From NCBI GenBank assembly GCA_964580525.1, contig CAZOKN010000029.1, positions 1 to 23,447 of the forward strand: DNA of 23,447 nt, in the 5' to 3' direction. Positions 1-6,999 of this stretch are shown piece by piece (position 1 is the first letter of the stretch; every line of letters starts with the position of its first letter). A program made the translations under genes and the position numbers. The notes beneath the pieces are model-generated. The model did not search any database. It was not told where the DNA came from and worked only from the letters and a program-made list of their open reading frames with translations. The DNA is from CAZOKN01 sp964580525. Lineage in GTDB: Bacteria > Pseudomonadota > Alphaproteobacteria > Rickettsiales > UBA6187.

Positions 1-1159
1 AAGCACTGGCAAGATTTAGCAGCAACGCAAAGCTGATTGTGGATTCCGGTTTTGGTGCATTGCCACCATGCACGTGCCAAATTGGGTTTTTGAATTTTTC
101 TTCATCACTTTCGTTTTGGAATTTTTCCAGGAAGGTCAGATATTCATCAACGGCTTTTGGAATGACATCGAAATATAATTTCTTGGCCTTGCGCGGGCTT
201 TGATACATATAATATGACAGGCTTTCTGTGGGCGCATAACGGAGCCATTCTTCCATTGTTAGGCCATTGCCTTTAGACTTGGAAATTTTTTCGCCCTTAT
301 CATCCAAAAATAATTCATACATAAACTGCTCAGGTGCGCGGCCACCAATGATATTGCAGATTGTTGTGTAAAGCGGTGCTGAGGAAAGATGGTCTTTGCC
401 ATACATTTCAAAATCAACATCCAGCGCAGCCCAACGCATGCCCAAATCTGGTTTCCACTGCAGTTTGCAATGGCCACCAGTTACCGGAACTTCGCATCTT
501 GTGCCGTCTTCATCCTCAAAAACTATTGTGCCTTTTTCCTTATTGGTTTCCAAAACCGGAACCTGCAAAACTATTCCTGTTTTTGGCGAAATTGGCAGGA
601 ATGGGCTGTATGTTTTTTGACGCTCTTCACCCAAAGTTGGCAGCATAACTTTCATTATTTTTTCGTAATTCTGCAAAACAGCTAACAGTTTGCGATCGTA
701 TAAACCGCTTTTATAACAATCGGTTGCACTCTTAAATTCATATTCAAAATTAAATGTATCCAAAAACTGGCGCAGGCGATTATTCATGTGATGGCCAAAG
801 CTCTCATGCGTGCCGAAAGGATCAGGCACTGCAGTTAGTGGCTTGCCTAGATTGGCGCGGATCATATCCTGATTAGGCAGATTTTCCGGCACTTTGCGCA
901 GGCCGTCCATATCGTCTGATACGCAGAATAATTTCACCGGAATTTCCGGCGCCAAAACTTTGAAAGCATTGATGACCATTGTTGTGCGGGCTACTTCGCC
1001 GAATGTGCCAATATGTGGCAAACCAGAAGGGCCATAGCCAGTTTCAAAAAGCACATAACCTTTTTCCGGCGTTTGACCGCCTATTCTTTTCAATATTTTC
1101 TCCGCCTCGATAAAAGGCCAGGCGTTGGAGGCTAATGCTTTTTGAACGATTTCAGACAT
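1..1159 (-). CDS. lysK: Class I lysyl-tRNA synthetase (N-terminal 386 residues, cut by window edge)
   Basis: Charges tRNA-Lys with lysine in the cytoplasm using ATP. The class I fold is shown by GPSGLPHIGTFGE at residues 43-55 (the HIGH-type signature) and KISKSKG at residues 291-297 (the KMSKS-type loop). Both are in the usual class I LysRS positions, with the N-terminal FETGYGPSG block intact. The family is usually about 520 residues, so roughly the last quarter (anticodon-binding helical cage) lies beyond base 1. The ATG at 1159 is chosen because MSEIVQKALASNAWPFIEAE matches the normal family N-terminus; the ribosome site is weak (purine-rich GAAGAAGAA). A promoter sits at 1193-1221. Class I LysRS is the usual form in many alphaproteobacteria, so it is informative about lineage but not odd in itself. 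Confidence 0.96.
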   Translation of the reverse strand, partial: MSEIVQKALASNAWPFIEAEKILKRIGGQTPEKGYVLFETGYGPSGLPHIGTFGEVARTTMVINAFKVLAPEIPVKLFCVSDDMDGLRKVPENLPNQDMIRANLGKPLTAVPDPFGTHESFGHHMNNRLRQFLDTFNFEYEFKSATDCYKSGLYDRKLLAVLQNYEKIMKVMLPTLGEERQKTYSPFLPISPKTGIVLQVPVLETNKEKGTIVFEDEDGTRCEVPVTGGHCKLQWKPDLGMRWAALDVDFEMYGKDHLSSAPLYTTICNIIGGRAPEQFMYELFLDDKGEKISKSKGNGLTMEEWLRYAPTESLSYYMYQSPRKAKKLYFDVIPKAVDEYLTFLEKFQNESDEEKFKNPIWHVHGGNAPKPESTISFALLLNLASA

Positions 1160-1192
1160 AGTGTTCTTCTTCAATTGGTTATGACTGGGCAA

Positions 1193-1221
1193 GTTATAAG
1201 GGAATATGGCAGGAAGTGCAA
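1193..1221 (-). promoter_or_regulatory. Sigma70-type promoter for lysK
   Basis: Read on the minus strand, TTGCAC (1216-1221) is followed by a 17-bp spacer and TATAAC (1193-1198), 34 bases upstream of the lysK start. It is recognised only by match to the sigma70 consensus. Confidence 0.5.
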
Positions 1222-1278
1222 GAATAGTTGTTGGGGGAGGGTGGTGTGATAGTTTAAATTATAGTCGTTTCTCCATTA

Positions 1279-1305
1279 CGTCATTGCGAAGGCGGGAATC
1301 TAATG
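1279..1305. repeat. Solitary arm of a palindromic repeat (family B/D hybrid)
   Basis: The sequence cgtcattgcgaaggcggg continuing into aatctaatg joins the family D end (cgtcattgcga) to the family B arm (aaggcgggaatc). There is no matching right arm nearby, so this looks like a decayed or recombined half element between lysK and the next gene. Confidence 0.6.
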
Positions 1306-1317
1306 TTTTTTATATAT

Positions 1318-2055
1318 TTAATTTCGACCCGATCGCTCAGAAGCAGTGCTTCCAGCTCTTGTGAGAGTTGGCACTCTAACATGTTCAGGATTACTGGTTA
1401 ACCCATCAGTAAACTTACGTATAACAGGCGAAAGATCTGGAGCAGGCTGAGCAGGATTTTCAACAATAAAGCTATGAGGCCCAGCTGGAGGTGTTGTTGG
1501 TGATACTGAGATGTCGGTAGGATTTAGAATATCTTCAATCTTTTGCCTTTTAGCAGGATTTTTTTTCCTTTCTTCAATCAACTGACGTTTCAAGATGCCG
1601 TTTGCAGTTTCTAATGTCTCGTTTTTTTCTTTTTCTTCAGATAGAGAAGATTGCAATTTTTTATTTTCTACGGCTAAAAATTCAGATTGATTCAAAGCAT
1701 GCATATACTGCGTGTTTAAAGTGTTATATTCCTGTTTTGATGCTCGATATTGGTGAGCTAGATTTGCTAAATTATTATCTCTATTTTGTATTTCGAAAAC
1801 CTGGTTTTGCAACATTGCTTGCTGATCTAATATTATCTGCATCATTTGCTGCTCAGAAGTCGGACCATAGTGATTTATTTGTTGCTGAATGTGTTGTGGC
1901 TGATATTGAACAATCTGCTGCTGTGGATTAACATATTGATATTCTACCAAAGGTGGCACAGGCTGCTCTTCAGGCTGTTGTTTATCCTCTATAGCTTGTT
2001 CAAAAGCTGAAAAAGCCTTATCTAGATTTGATGGATGTTGATAATTACTCCGCAT
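1318..2055 (-). CDS. Unknown Gln-rich coiled-coil protein, effector-like
   Basis: No family is recognised. The 245-residue protein has a Gln/Pro/Tyr-rich N-terminal third (about residues 25-75), then a long charged heptad-like stretch (about 75-170) that should form a coiled coil. A low-complexity Pro/Thr/Ser tail follows and ends in a basic segment (SERSGRN). There is no signal peptide or membrane segment. The ATG at 2055 has an AAGGGAC ribosome site about 7 bases upstream. Its promoter (2092-2120) has the same CTTGACA -35 as the ankyrin and pentapeptide genes of this window. A role at the host interface is inference only. Confidence 0.75.
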   Translation of the reverse strand: MRSNYQHPSNLDKAFSAFEQAIEDKQQPEEQPVPPLVEYQYVNPQQQIVQYQPQHIQQQINHYGPTSEQQMMQIILDQQAMLQNQVFEIQNRDNNLANLAHQYRASKQEYNTLNTQYMHALNQSEFLAVENKKLQSSLSEEKEKNETLETANGILKRQLIEERKKNPAKRQKIEDILNPTDISVSPTTPPAGPHSFIVENPAQPAPDLSPVIRKFTDGLTSNPEHVRVPTLTRAGSTASERSGRN

Positions 2056-2091
2056 GTTTTTGTCCCTTTTTAGCTAATAATTATGCCGCGC

Positions 2092-2120
2092 AAAATGCAT
2101 ATATTCCTCTTATTTGTCAA
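2092..2120 (-). promoter_or_regulatory. Promoter with shared CTTGACA -35, for the 1318-2055 gene
   Basis: On the minus strand TTGACA (2115-2120) is a perfect -35 box preceded by C. After 17 bp comes CATTTT (2092-2097), a poor -10. The downstream TTTTGCGCG resembles the region after the -10 of the 19324 ankyrin gene (TTTTCGCG). Confidence 0.5.
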
Positions 2121-2131
2121 GTTCTGACTGC

Positions 2132-2329
2132 TTAATTTTTTAATAAGTATGCGGTTTTAGCCTTGTGTTTCAAGGCTATTAGCCTTTTATCATTCATTAA
2201 ATTATTATATACGACTAAATCAAATTTATTATAAATTAATGCTCTTGATGTATAATAACTATCTATTATTTTTCTTATTATATCAATAAAAGAATTTGAA
2301 CCACTAAAAATTTCAAAACCATCTAATTC
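2132..2329 (-). CDS. C-terminal fragment of an unknown protein abutting the scaffold gap
   Basis: An open frame of 65 residues (ELDGFEIFSGSNSF... to ...TAYLLKN) runs out of the N gap to a TAA at 2132. It has a plausible amino-acid composition but no family is recognised. The upstream part lies in or beyond the gap, so start and length cannot be known; the ATG at 2344 would cross the Ns and should not be trusted. It may be the tail of a broken gene or an assembly artefact, since a 15-base sequence inside it recurs just beyond the gap. Confidence 0.3.
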   Translation of the reverse strand, partial: ELDGFEIFSGSNSFIDIIRKIIDSYYTSRALIYNKFDLVVYNNLMNDKRLIALKHKAKTAYLLKN

Positions 2330-2339
2330 NNNNNNNNNN
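2330..2339. other. Scaffold gap (10 Ns)
   Basis: Ten unknown bases, the usual placeholder for a gap of unknown length. The exact 15-mer ttcattaaattatta occurs at 2193-2207 and again immediately after the gap at 2340-2354, so the join may sit at a collapsed or overlapping repeat. Continuity between the left 2.3 kb and the rest should be treated as provisional. Confidence 0.95.
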
Positions 2340-2370
2340 TTCATTAAATTATTAATTTATCGATTTTGTA

Positions 2371-2399
2371 TTGAATATGTTGCATAGCTGTGCTATTAT
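2371..2399 (+). promoter_or_regulatory. Sigma70-type promoter for the 2452 gene
   Basis: TTGAAT (2371-2376), a 17-bp spacer and TATTAT (2394-2399) lie 52 bases upstream of the GTG start. Both boxes match the consensus at five of six positions or close to it. Confidence 0.6.
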
Positions 2400-2451
2400 A
2401 CTGAACTTTTTTATTAAACTTGGACTAATAATAGCCGTTTTGGAGATGTAA

Positions 2452-3276
2452 GTGCCTCTTGATTTACAGCAAAAACAAATAGCTTTGCAAAAAATTTATA
2501 AGCCATATTTAGAGGGCTTTGATAAGGCTAGGAATGAAAAAAATTTTGAAGCTTTTGATGAGCATAAAAAGCTTATTGAAAAAGCATTGGCTGCAACACA
2601 AAATCGTAGTTGGCTGGCTGATTTGGCCGTGCGTGATATCGATTTATACACAGATTTAACCGAAAATAATGATAACTTACCTAAAGTAAAAGAAGTAGAA
2701 CAATTTATTTCCGAAATGGTTTCCCACAGAGTAGATAGAACTAAACGTGAACTAGGAATAACACCGGCCTTTACAAAATACGTTAAAAAATCATCGTTTA
2801 CTGACAATTTAAATCATACCGCTAGAAAAACACCAGAAATAAAAAAAGAGCTAAAATTCAAACCACAACTGGTAGAAAAAAATACATTAGGGGGAATGCC
2901 TTTGTCGGATGAAGATAAATTTTTTTCGATTTCTTCATTTGAAAATAAGATAATTAAAATTGATTATATTTCTGAGATTATGAAAGGCTTTGCAAGCAAT
3001 CCTTATTTGCAAAGAAACATGCTAAAAGAAAGTCAAGAACTGACAGCTGAAGGAATTTTAGAAAACTATTCTGATTCTGAAAAAAATAAGGTAGAAGAAT
3101 CATTATCTTATAGCTTTCAAAAGCGTACTCTTATTATGGAAGACATAAAAGGTTTGGATCCAGAACTATTCGACAGATCTGAAGAAGATATGGGATCAAT
3201 AAATAAACTGGAAGCAAACCTACAGCAAAAATTCCAAGAAAGATCTAAGTTTTCCCATTCACCAAGTCGCCGCTAA
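2452..3276 (+). CDS. Unknown helical, charged protein
   Basis: No family is recognised in this 274-residue protein. It is Lys/Glu-rich and predicted mostly helical by eye (residues 1-110 and 160-265), with no signal peptide or membrane segment. It ends in a basic Ser/Arg tail (KFSHSPSRR). The start is GTG at 2452, chosen because GGAG at 2442-2445 sits six bases upstream; the nearer ATG at 2446 runs straight into a stop. It has its own promoter (2371-2399) and no operon partner, and a family A palindromic repeat lies directly downstream. Composition and tail resemble the other unknown proteins of this window, and an effector role is only a guess. Confidence 0.8.
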   Translation: MPLDLQQKQIALQKIYKPYLEGFDKARNEKNFEAFDEHKKLIEKALAATQNRSWLADLAVRDIDLYTDLTENNDNLPKVKEVEQFISEMVSHRVDRTKRELGITPAFTKYVKKSSFTDNLNHTARKTPEIKKELKFKPQLVEKNTLGGMPLSDEDKFFSISSFENKIIKIDYISEIMKGFASNPYLQRNMLKESQELTAEGILENYSDSEKNKVEESLSYSFQKRTLIMEDIKGLDPELFDRSEEDMGSINKLEANLQQKFQERSKFSHSPSRR

Positions 3277-3307
3277 TTAACCTCTTTCTCTAAGTATTAA
3301 TTGAAAA

Positions 3308-3499
3308 CGTCATTCCGGAAGATAGAGCGCATTGAAAAACGTCTTTGTTTTTCTAGGCGGTCTTGCTATCCGGAATCCATTCTTCAACAAAGTAGAACTA
3401 AAATTATATTCACAGCTTGCTGAACTATGGATTCCGGATAGTAAAAAAACCTAAGCACTCCCAAATGGTCGGCAAGGTTTTATAACTTCCGGAATGACG
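3308..3499. repeat. Palindromic repeat family A, copy 1 (192 bp)
   Basis: Ends are 14-bp perfect inverted repeats, cgtcattccggaag (3308-3321) and its complement (3486-3499). An inner inverted pair, ctatccggaatccat and atggattccggatag, bounds a variable centre, giving arms of about 74 bp. Copy 2 at 20208-20399 has exactly the same length and is highly similar, most divergent in the central loop. There is no coding capacity, so it looks like a small non-autonomous (MITE-like) element. Confidence 0.85.
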
Positions 3500-3510
3500 A
3501 ATATAAATCA

Positions 3511-4032
3511 CTATATTTCTTTACATTTTGCAATATTTTTACTTTGTTTTCCAAGTGCTTCTGATAGTAACTTCATGCCACTTATAAACTGTGTGAATTG
3601 TTGGTTTCGCAAGTGTGCAGTATTTGGATTGATTGTAGTTTTATAAGGTAGCAAGAACGCTGGTTTTTGATTGAAAACACAAATATTTAACACCATACGT
3701 TTGCATCCCTCTTTTGTAAGTATTTTGATGGTATTTTCATATTCGATTCTACGCTGCGCTAACCAGGTTTCGTTATCCTGACGAAACACGCTACGTCCAC
3801 CATTTTCAGGATGATAAGCCCTTATGCCAGTAGCACCAAATCGCAAGGTATAAAGATAGCGCAATCTTATCCCTGCAGAGTGCTCAGCATCGCTTATCAG
3901 GTTTTTCTTAAGGCAAATATCAATTGCTTCCATAGTAGAATCTTTCAGCCTTTTGATTTGTAATTCTTTTGTACCCTTATCAATTTGCTGTTTAGGTTTT
4001 GCAGGTCTGCCACGTTTTGTTGAAAATGCCAT
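3511..4032 (-). CDS. Unknown phage-associated protein with AT-hook-like N-terminus
   Basis: The 173-residue protein begins MAFSTKRGRPAKPK; the RGRPAKP core resembles an AT-hook or nuclear-type DNA minor-groove motif (residues 7-14). The rest is helical and basic, with SAGIRLRYLYTLRFGATGIRA in the middle and no recognised catalytic residues. The ATG at 4032 has a strong AAGGAG site six bases upstream. It is the last gene of a minus-strand group with the DUF1376-like gene (4124-4585) and the 4585-5007 gene, a grouping typical of prophage or phage-relic DNA-metabolism regions in alphaproteobacteria. DNA binding is inferred from the short motif only. Confidence 0.72.
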   Translation of the reverse strand: MAFSTKRGRPAKPKQQIDKGTKELQIKRLKDSTMEAIDICLKKNLISDAEHSAGIRLRYLYTLRFGATGIRAYHPENGGRSVFRQDNETWLAQRRIEYENTIKILTKEGCKRMVLNICVFNQKPAFLLPYKTTINPNTAHLRNQQFTQFISGMKLLSEALGKQSKNIAKCKEI

Positions 4033-4123
4033 TTTTTCTCCTTACTTAATATTTTTTTTCTATCCTCACACATACGCGTGCGGATTTCTTTTCTTTATCT
4101 TTTAAGGGAAGTAAGTATTTTTT

Positions 4124-4585
4124 TTATTGTTTTGTTTTATGGGGAGATCGGCTTTCCTTATAAATCAATGGGTTATTTTTAAAGTTTTTCATAATCTCGT
4201 TAAATTCTTTTAACTCTTTTCCAGTCATCTGGCGGTGCTGTTGGTTGGATCTTCTTCTGTTGCTTTCCACAAGGTCGCGCATGAATACTCCTTTACTATT
4301 TATTTTATTAATCACCTTTATCCATTCTCTTTCTAAGCGATTATGCTTCCAGTAATTATTTTCCACTTTAAAAAACTCCTGTAAGATTTTTTTATGTTTC
4401 AACCATTTATGCATAGAAAGCTTTGTCGCGCGACTGAGAACCACATCATCGTCTGGTAGTGGTCTGCAGTCGCTGCTCCAAATACGGAACAACAGCAACA
4501 AATATGCTCCGTGTTGTTCCGTAGTTAGGTGTTGTGTGTCGGATGTATAGAGGTTAATGAAAAAAGGCATTATTGGTGCTTTCAT
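4124..4585 (-). CDS. DUF1376 (YdaU-like) phage protein
   Basis: The N-terminal half (residues 1-75) carries the DUF1376 signature: a short hydrophobic start, the YTSDTQHLTTEQHGAYLLLL block and an RIWSSDCRPLPDDD segment. The family occurs in prophages next to replication genes and is thought to help load or regulate replication proteins; its biochemical role is not established. The start is set at the second ATG (4585), because GGAGG at 4592-4596 is six bases from it but only three from the ATG at 4588. This gives a TGATG overlap with the upstream gene and hence translational coupling. The C-terminal 80 residues are basic and probably unstructured. Confidence 0.85.
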   Translation of the reverse strand: MKAPIMPFFINLYTSDTQHLTTEQHGAYLLLLFRIWSSDCRPLPDDDVVLSRATKLSMHKWLKHKKILQEFFKVENNYWKHNRLEREWIKVINKINSKGVFMRDLVESNRRRSNQQHRQMTGKELKEFNEIMKNFKNNPLIYKESRSPHKTKQ

Positions 4586-5007
4586 CATTTGCCTCCGATT
4601 TTTTTACGCGCTTTTTGGTTCCGAAATTTTGTAACCCTGTTCTGCAAATAGAATTTATCAACACCTTTGCGACGGCGGAATTTTTTGGTTTGTTGCGCAG
4701 TTTTTCTGATATTTCTGATAATCTCATGCGGGATTAATTCTGCAAAAGAACATACCAACAGGAAATCTTCGTTATGCATGGAAAACCAGGTTAGGGTTTT
4801 GGTGCGCAGCATTCTTGCCTCTGGGCTTGTGGCAGGGCTAGTGGCGTCTAGCGCAGCTTGCATGACAACAGCTTGCCAAAGTGACTTTTCACCTAGGAAA
4901 TCGCTCTTTTTTATTTTTTCGTAATTCAATTTCATATCGACCTCTTTGTTAAGTTTTTTTTGTTTTAGTGGCGTGGATGATAGGGAATACTTGGAATTTT
5001 CTTTCAT
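4585..5007 (-). CDS. Small alphaproteobacterial phage-region protein (LWQAVVMQAALDA motif)
   Basis: The core (about residues 40-95) reads SLWQAVVMQAALDAT, then TWFSMHNEDFLLVCSFAEL and an isoleucine/arginine helix. As I recall, this pattern occurs in small uncharacterised proteins of alphaproteobacterial prophage and GTA-like regions; no function is known to me. Two starts are credible. ATG 5007 has GAGGTTAAA before it. ATG 4935 (giving 116 residues and beginning MKLNYEKIKKSDF) has AAAGAGG five bases upstream. The shorter form contains the whole recognisable core. The C-terminus is very basic (RRRKG, KARKKIGGK). Its TGA overlaps the next start, so the two are co-translated. A strong promoter lies at 5049-5078. 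Confidence 0.75.
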   Translation of the reverse strand: MKENSKYSLSSTPLKQKKLNKEVDMKLNYEKIKKSDFLGEKSLWQAVVMQAALDATSPATSPEARMLRTKTLTWFSMHNEDFLLVCSFAELIPHEIIRNIRKTAQQTKKFRRRKGVDKFYLQNRVTKFRNQKARKKIGGK

Positions 5008-5048
5008 TTTAACCTCATTTTAGGTTGTTACTTACTTGAAGTAATTCA

Positions 5049-5078
5049 ATTATAGGTAGAAAATAAATCGTTATGCAA
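5049..5078 (-). promoter_or_regulatory. Promoter of the DUF1376 operon
   Basis: On the minus strand TTGCAT (5073-5078), an 18-bp spacer and a perfect TATAAT (5049-5054) sit 42 bases upstream of the ATG at 5007. It should drive the operon 5007 to 3511. Confidence 0.65.
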
Positions 5079-5241
5079 ATCTTTTTAGATTTAATCTTAT
5101 AAATTCCGGTGGATGATTTTTAATCCATTGTATTGTAATGATTTTTTCGGCTAAAAATTTTTTTCACTTTACCCCTTCCATAAGGGTTATGTCCTGATGT
5201 ATGGTAATTATAGAATGGCACAGAACCAAAACGAGGTTCAT

Positions 5242-5610
5242 ATGAAAAATCAAATTACCGCTATAAATGAGCAGAAACTGAGCCTTGCCCGCACACGGGA
5301 CATCGCCAATTCGCTTATAATTCGTCTGCAAAAGGCGGAAAAGAAGCCTGACGCAGATAAGGAATATCTGGAGGACAAGCATATCTGGGGCGATAAGGAA
5401 AATAAAGTTTCGGCTTTGACACACATCACCGCCCTGCTTATCAAGATTATCGCTGCCGAACGTGAGCTTTTTGAATATGAGCAACAACTAAAAAGCAGCA
5501 TAACCCCTTGTAAAGAAAGGAAAAAACCTCTTGATGAGGAGGATAAAAAAACCATCCGGCGCTATATTAAGCGGATACAAGAGGGAGGAGAAGGGGCGCT
5601 GGAGGTTTAA
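5242..5610 (+). CDS. Small coiled-coil phage-like protein; candidate small terminase (uncertain)
   Basis: The 122-residue protein is almost all helix. Residues 1-35 and 50-90 form amphipathic helices (ARTRDIANSLIIRLQKAEKK; ALTHITALLIKIIAAERELF), and a charged tail (DEEDKKTIRRYIKRI) ends in a Gly/Glu-rich tip. ATG 5242 is preferred because GAGG lies about six bases upstream; in-frame ATGs at 5197 and 5215 would add 15 or 9 residues without a better ribosome site. Size, helical content and acidic C-terminus fit the small terminase (g1) of GTA-like phages, but no sequence signature proves it. It is divergent from the DUF1376 operon. No large terminase follows it. Confidence 0.65.
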   Translation: MKNQITAINEQKLSLARTRDIANSLIIRLQKAEKKPDADKEYLEDKHIWGDKENKVSALTHITALLIKIIAAERELFEYEQQLKSSITPCKERKKPLDEEDKKTIRRYIKRIQEGGEGALEV

Positions 5611-5693
5611 AACCCACATATTTCATCCCACAAAACAGATCTTTCAGACCTATCCGCAAAGCTAATTGCCAATACCAAAATAGTAACAAACTC

Positions 5694-5722
5694 TTGACAT
5701 ATTTGCTCAAATACGTTACAAT
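5694..5722 (+). promoter_or_regulatory. Promoter of the 5766 ankyrin gene
   Basis: A perfect TTGACA (5694-5699), a 17-bp spacer and TACAAT (5717-5722). The CTTGACATAT start and the GTTACAATTC around the -10 are closely matched by the promoter of the 13750 gene. Confidence 0.75.
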
Positions 5723-5765
5723 TCTGCAGTTTTAATTATTGTATTAGATACAAAAGAGAGTTGAT

Positions 5766-6995
5766 ATGTCAAAGGATAATAATGCTGAGCTTTCAAGAGT
5801 TAGGAGGTTGTTCCGTCAGCCTATGTTCCATATTTGGTTTCAGGAAGATGTAGCTCCAATGAGGCCATTGGATATTGATTTGCTTGATGCAGCAGACCGA
5901 AATGATCTGGAGGGAGTGAAAAAAGCAATAAAAGCTGGTGCTGATAAAAATGCCAGAGTTGCAACTCATGATCATCTTGCTATGGAAAATAAATGGACAG
6001 CTCTGCATTTTGCTGTGGAAAAAGGCTATTTGGATATGGCAGACTATCTGGTTAATGAGAGTAAAGCTTTTGTGTTTGGTGAGCATTTACTTTTAGCATT
6101 AAAAAACGGTCACCTTGAGATTACAGAAATTTTAACAGGCGAAGAAAATAGAAACGTTGATATTTTATTGTTAGATATAGCAAGTAAATATCCCGCACCG
6201 TCTGATCAAGTTATTAGAAATACTGAACCCAGGATAAGTATTAACGCATCAGCTATTAAGTTTTTACTAAGTAAAGGTGCTAACCCTAACTTTCAATATG
6301 GGCAATTTAATACACCAATGCAATATCTTGCTGATAGAGCTGATCTAGCTACTGTAAGGTTAGTTATTAAACATGGTGGTGATTTTTTGCAAGAAAATGA
6401 AAAGCGTCAAACTTCTTATCAATTTCTTTACCAAAATCATGGTGCTGATGCAGCTAATGAAATGCTGGAACTTTTCCACGCAAAACAAAATGCTCTGAAA
6501 ATTAACGCTATTAATAATGGTTCACTTGTTATTAACAAAGATGGTGCACTGATTGCAAATCCTCAGGAAAAAAATAGAAGCAGCTATGCGATGGGTGATT
6601 TTAGTGTTCTTCCTACTGATATCATCGAAAAAATATTTGACTATGTAATACCCGGATTTATGCAAAATGAATTTATGAGAAAAGCTTTTGCTTCCTCAGC
6701 TGAAATTATTGGAGAAAGACCTGCTGTTAAAATTGAGCACATACAAAAAAATCTTGGTGAGCATACTGCTGAGAGATTTCAAAAATCAACACAACATCCT
6801 GGCGCAATGCGAAGCATAGAAAGATTTGCGGACAGAAAAGCTGCCAAAGGTTTTATAGCCAATACAGGATTAGCTGAGAAACAAGGCATAGAATATACCA
6901 TAAAACACAGCCGCAACAAAGAAAGTGAAAAACTTCCTTATAGCGTTGTTGTGAGAAGAAGTTCACAGCAGGATATGGCGATGGTTAGGAAATAG
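5766..6995 (+). CDS. Ankyrin-repeat protein with F-box-like motif
   Basis: A 409-residue protein without a signal peptide. Ankyrin-type helices are visible at about residues 36-66, 77-98, 105-125, 163-178 and 183-205, with the canonical KWTALHFAVEKGYLDMADYLV at 76-96; several repeats are degenerate. At 279-298 the sequence LPTDIIEKIFDYVIPGF, preceded by FSV, matches the N-terminal helix pattern of an F-box (LPxxxxxxIFxYV). Ankyrin plus F-box is known in effectors of intracellular bacteria (Legionella AnkB and relatives), where it recruits host SKP1-CUL1 ubiquitin ligase. Here that role is inference. The C-terminus is basic (VVVRRSSQQDMAMVRK). A strong promoter lies at 5694-5722 and the ribosome site is AGAG. 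The stop is only four bases from the convergent purK stop. Confidence 0.88.
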   Translation: MSKDNNAELSRVRRLFRQPMFHIWFQEDVAPMRPLDIDLLDAADRNDLEGVKKAIKAGADKNARVATHDHLAMENKWTALHFAVEKGYLDMADYLVNESKAFVFGEHLLLALKNGHLEITEILTGEENRNVDILLLDIASKYPAPSDQVIRNTEPRISINASAIKFLLSKGANPNFQYGQFNTPMQYLADRADLATVRLVIKHGGDFLQENEKRQTSYQFLYQNHGADAANEMLELFHAKQNALKINAINNGSLVINKDGALIANPQEKNRSSYAMGDFSVLPTDIIEKIFDYVIPGFMQNEFMRKAFASSAEIIGERPAVKIEHIQKNLGEHTAERFQKSTQHPGAMRSIERFADRKAAKGFIANTGLAEKQGIEYTIKHSRNKESEKLPYSVVVRRSSQQDMAMVRK

Positions 6996-6999
6996 TTTG

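Noticed and set aside
361..685. Three overlapping plus-strand frames inside lysK
   Set aside because: They are antisense to a well-conserved synthetase gene and have no family likeness.
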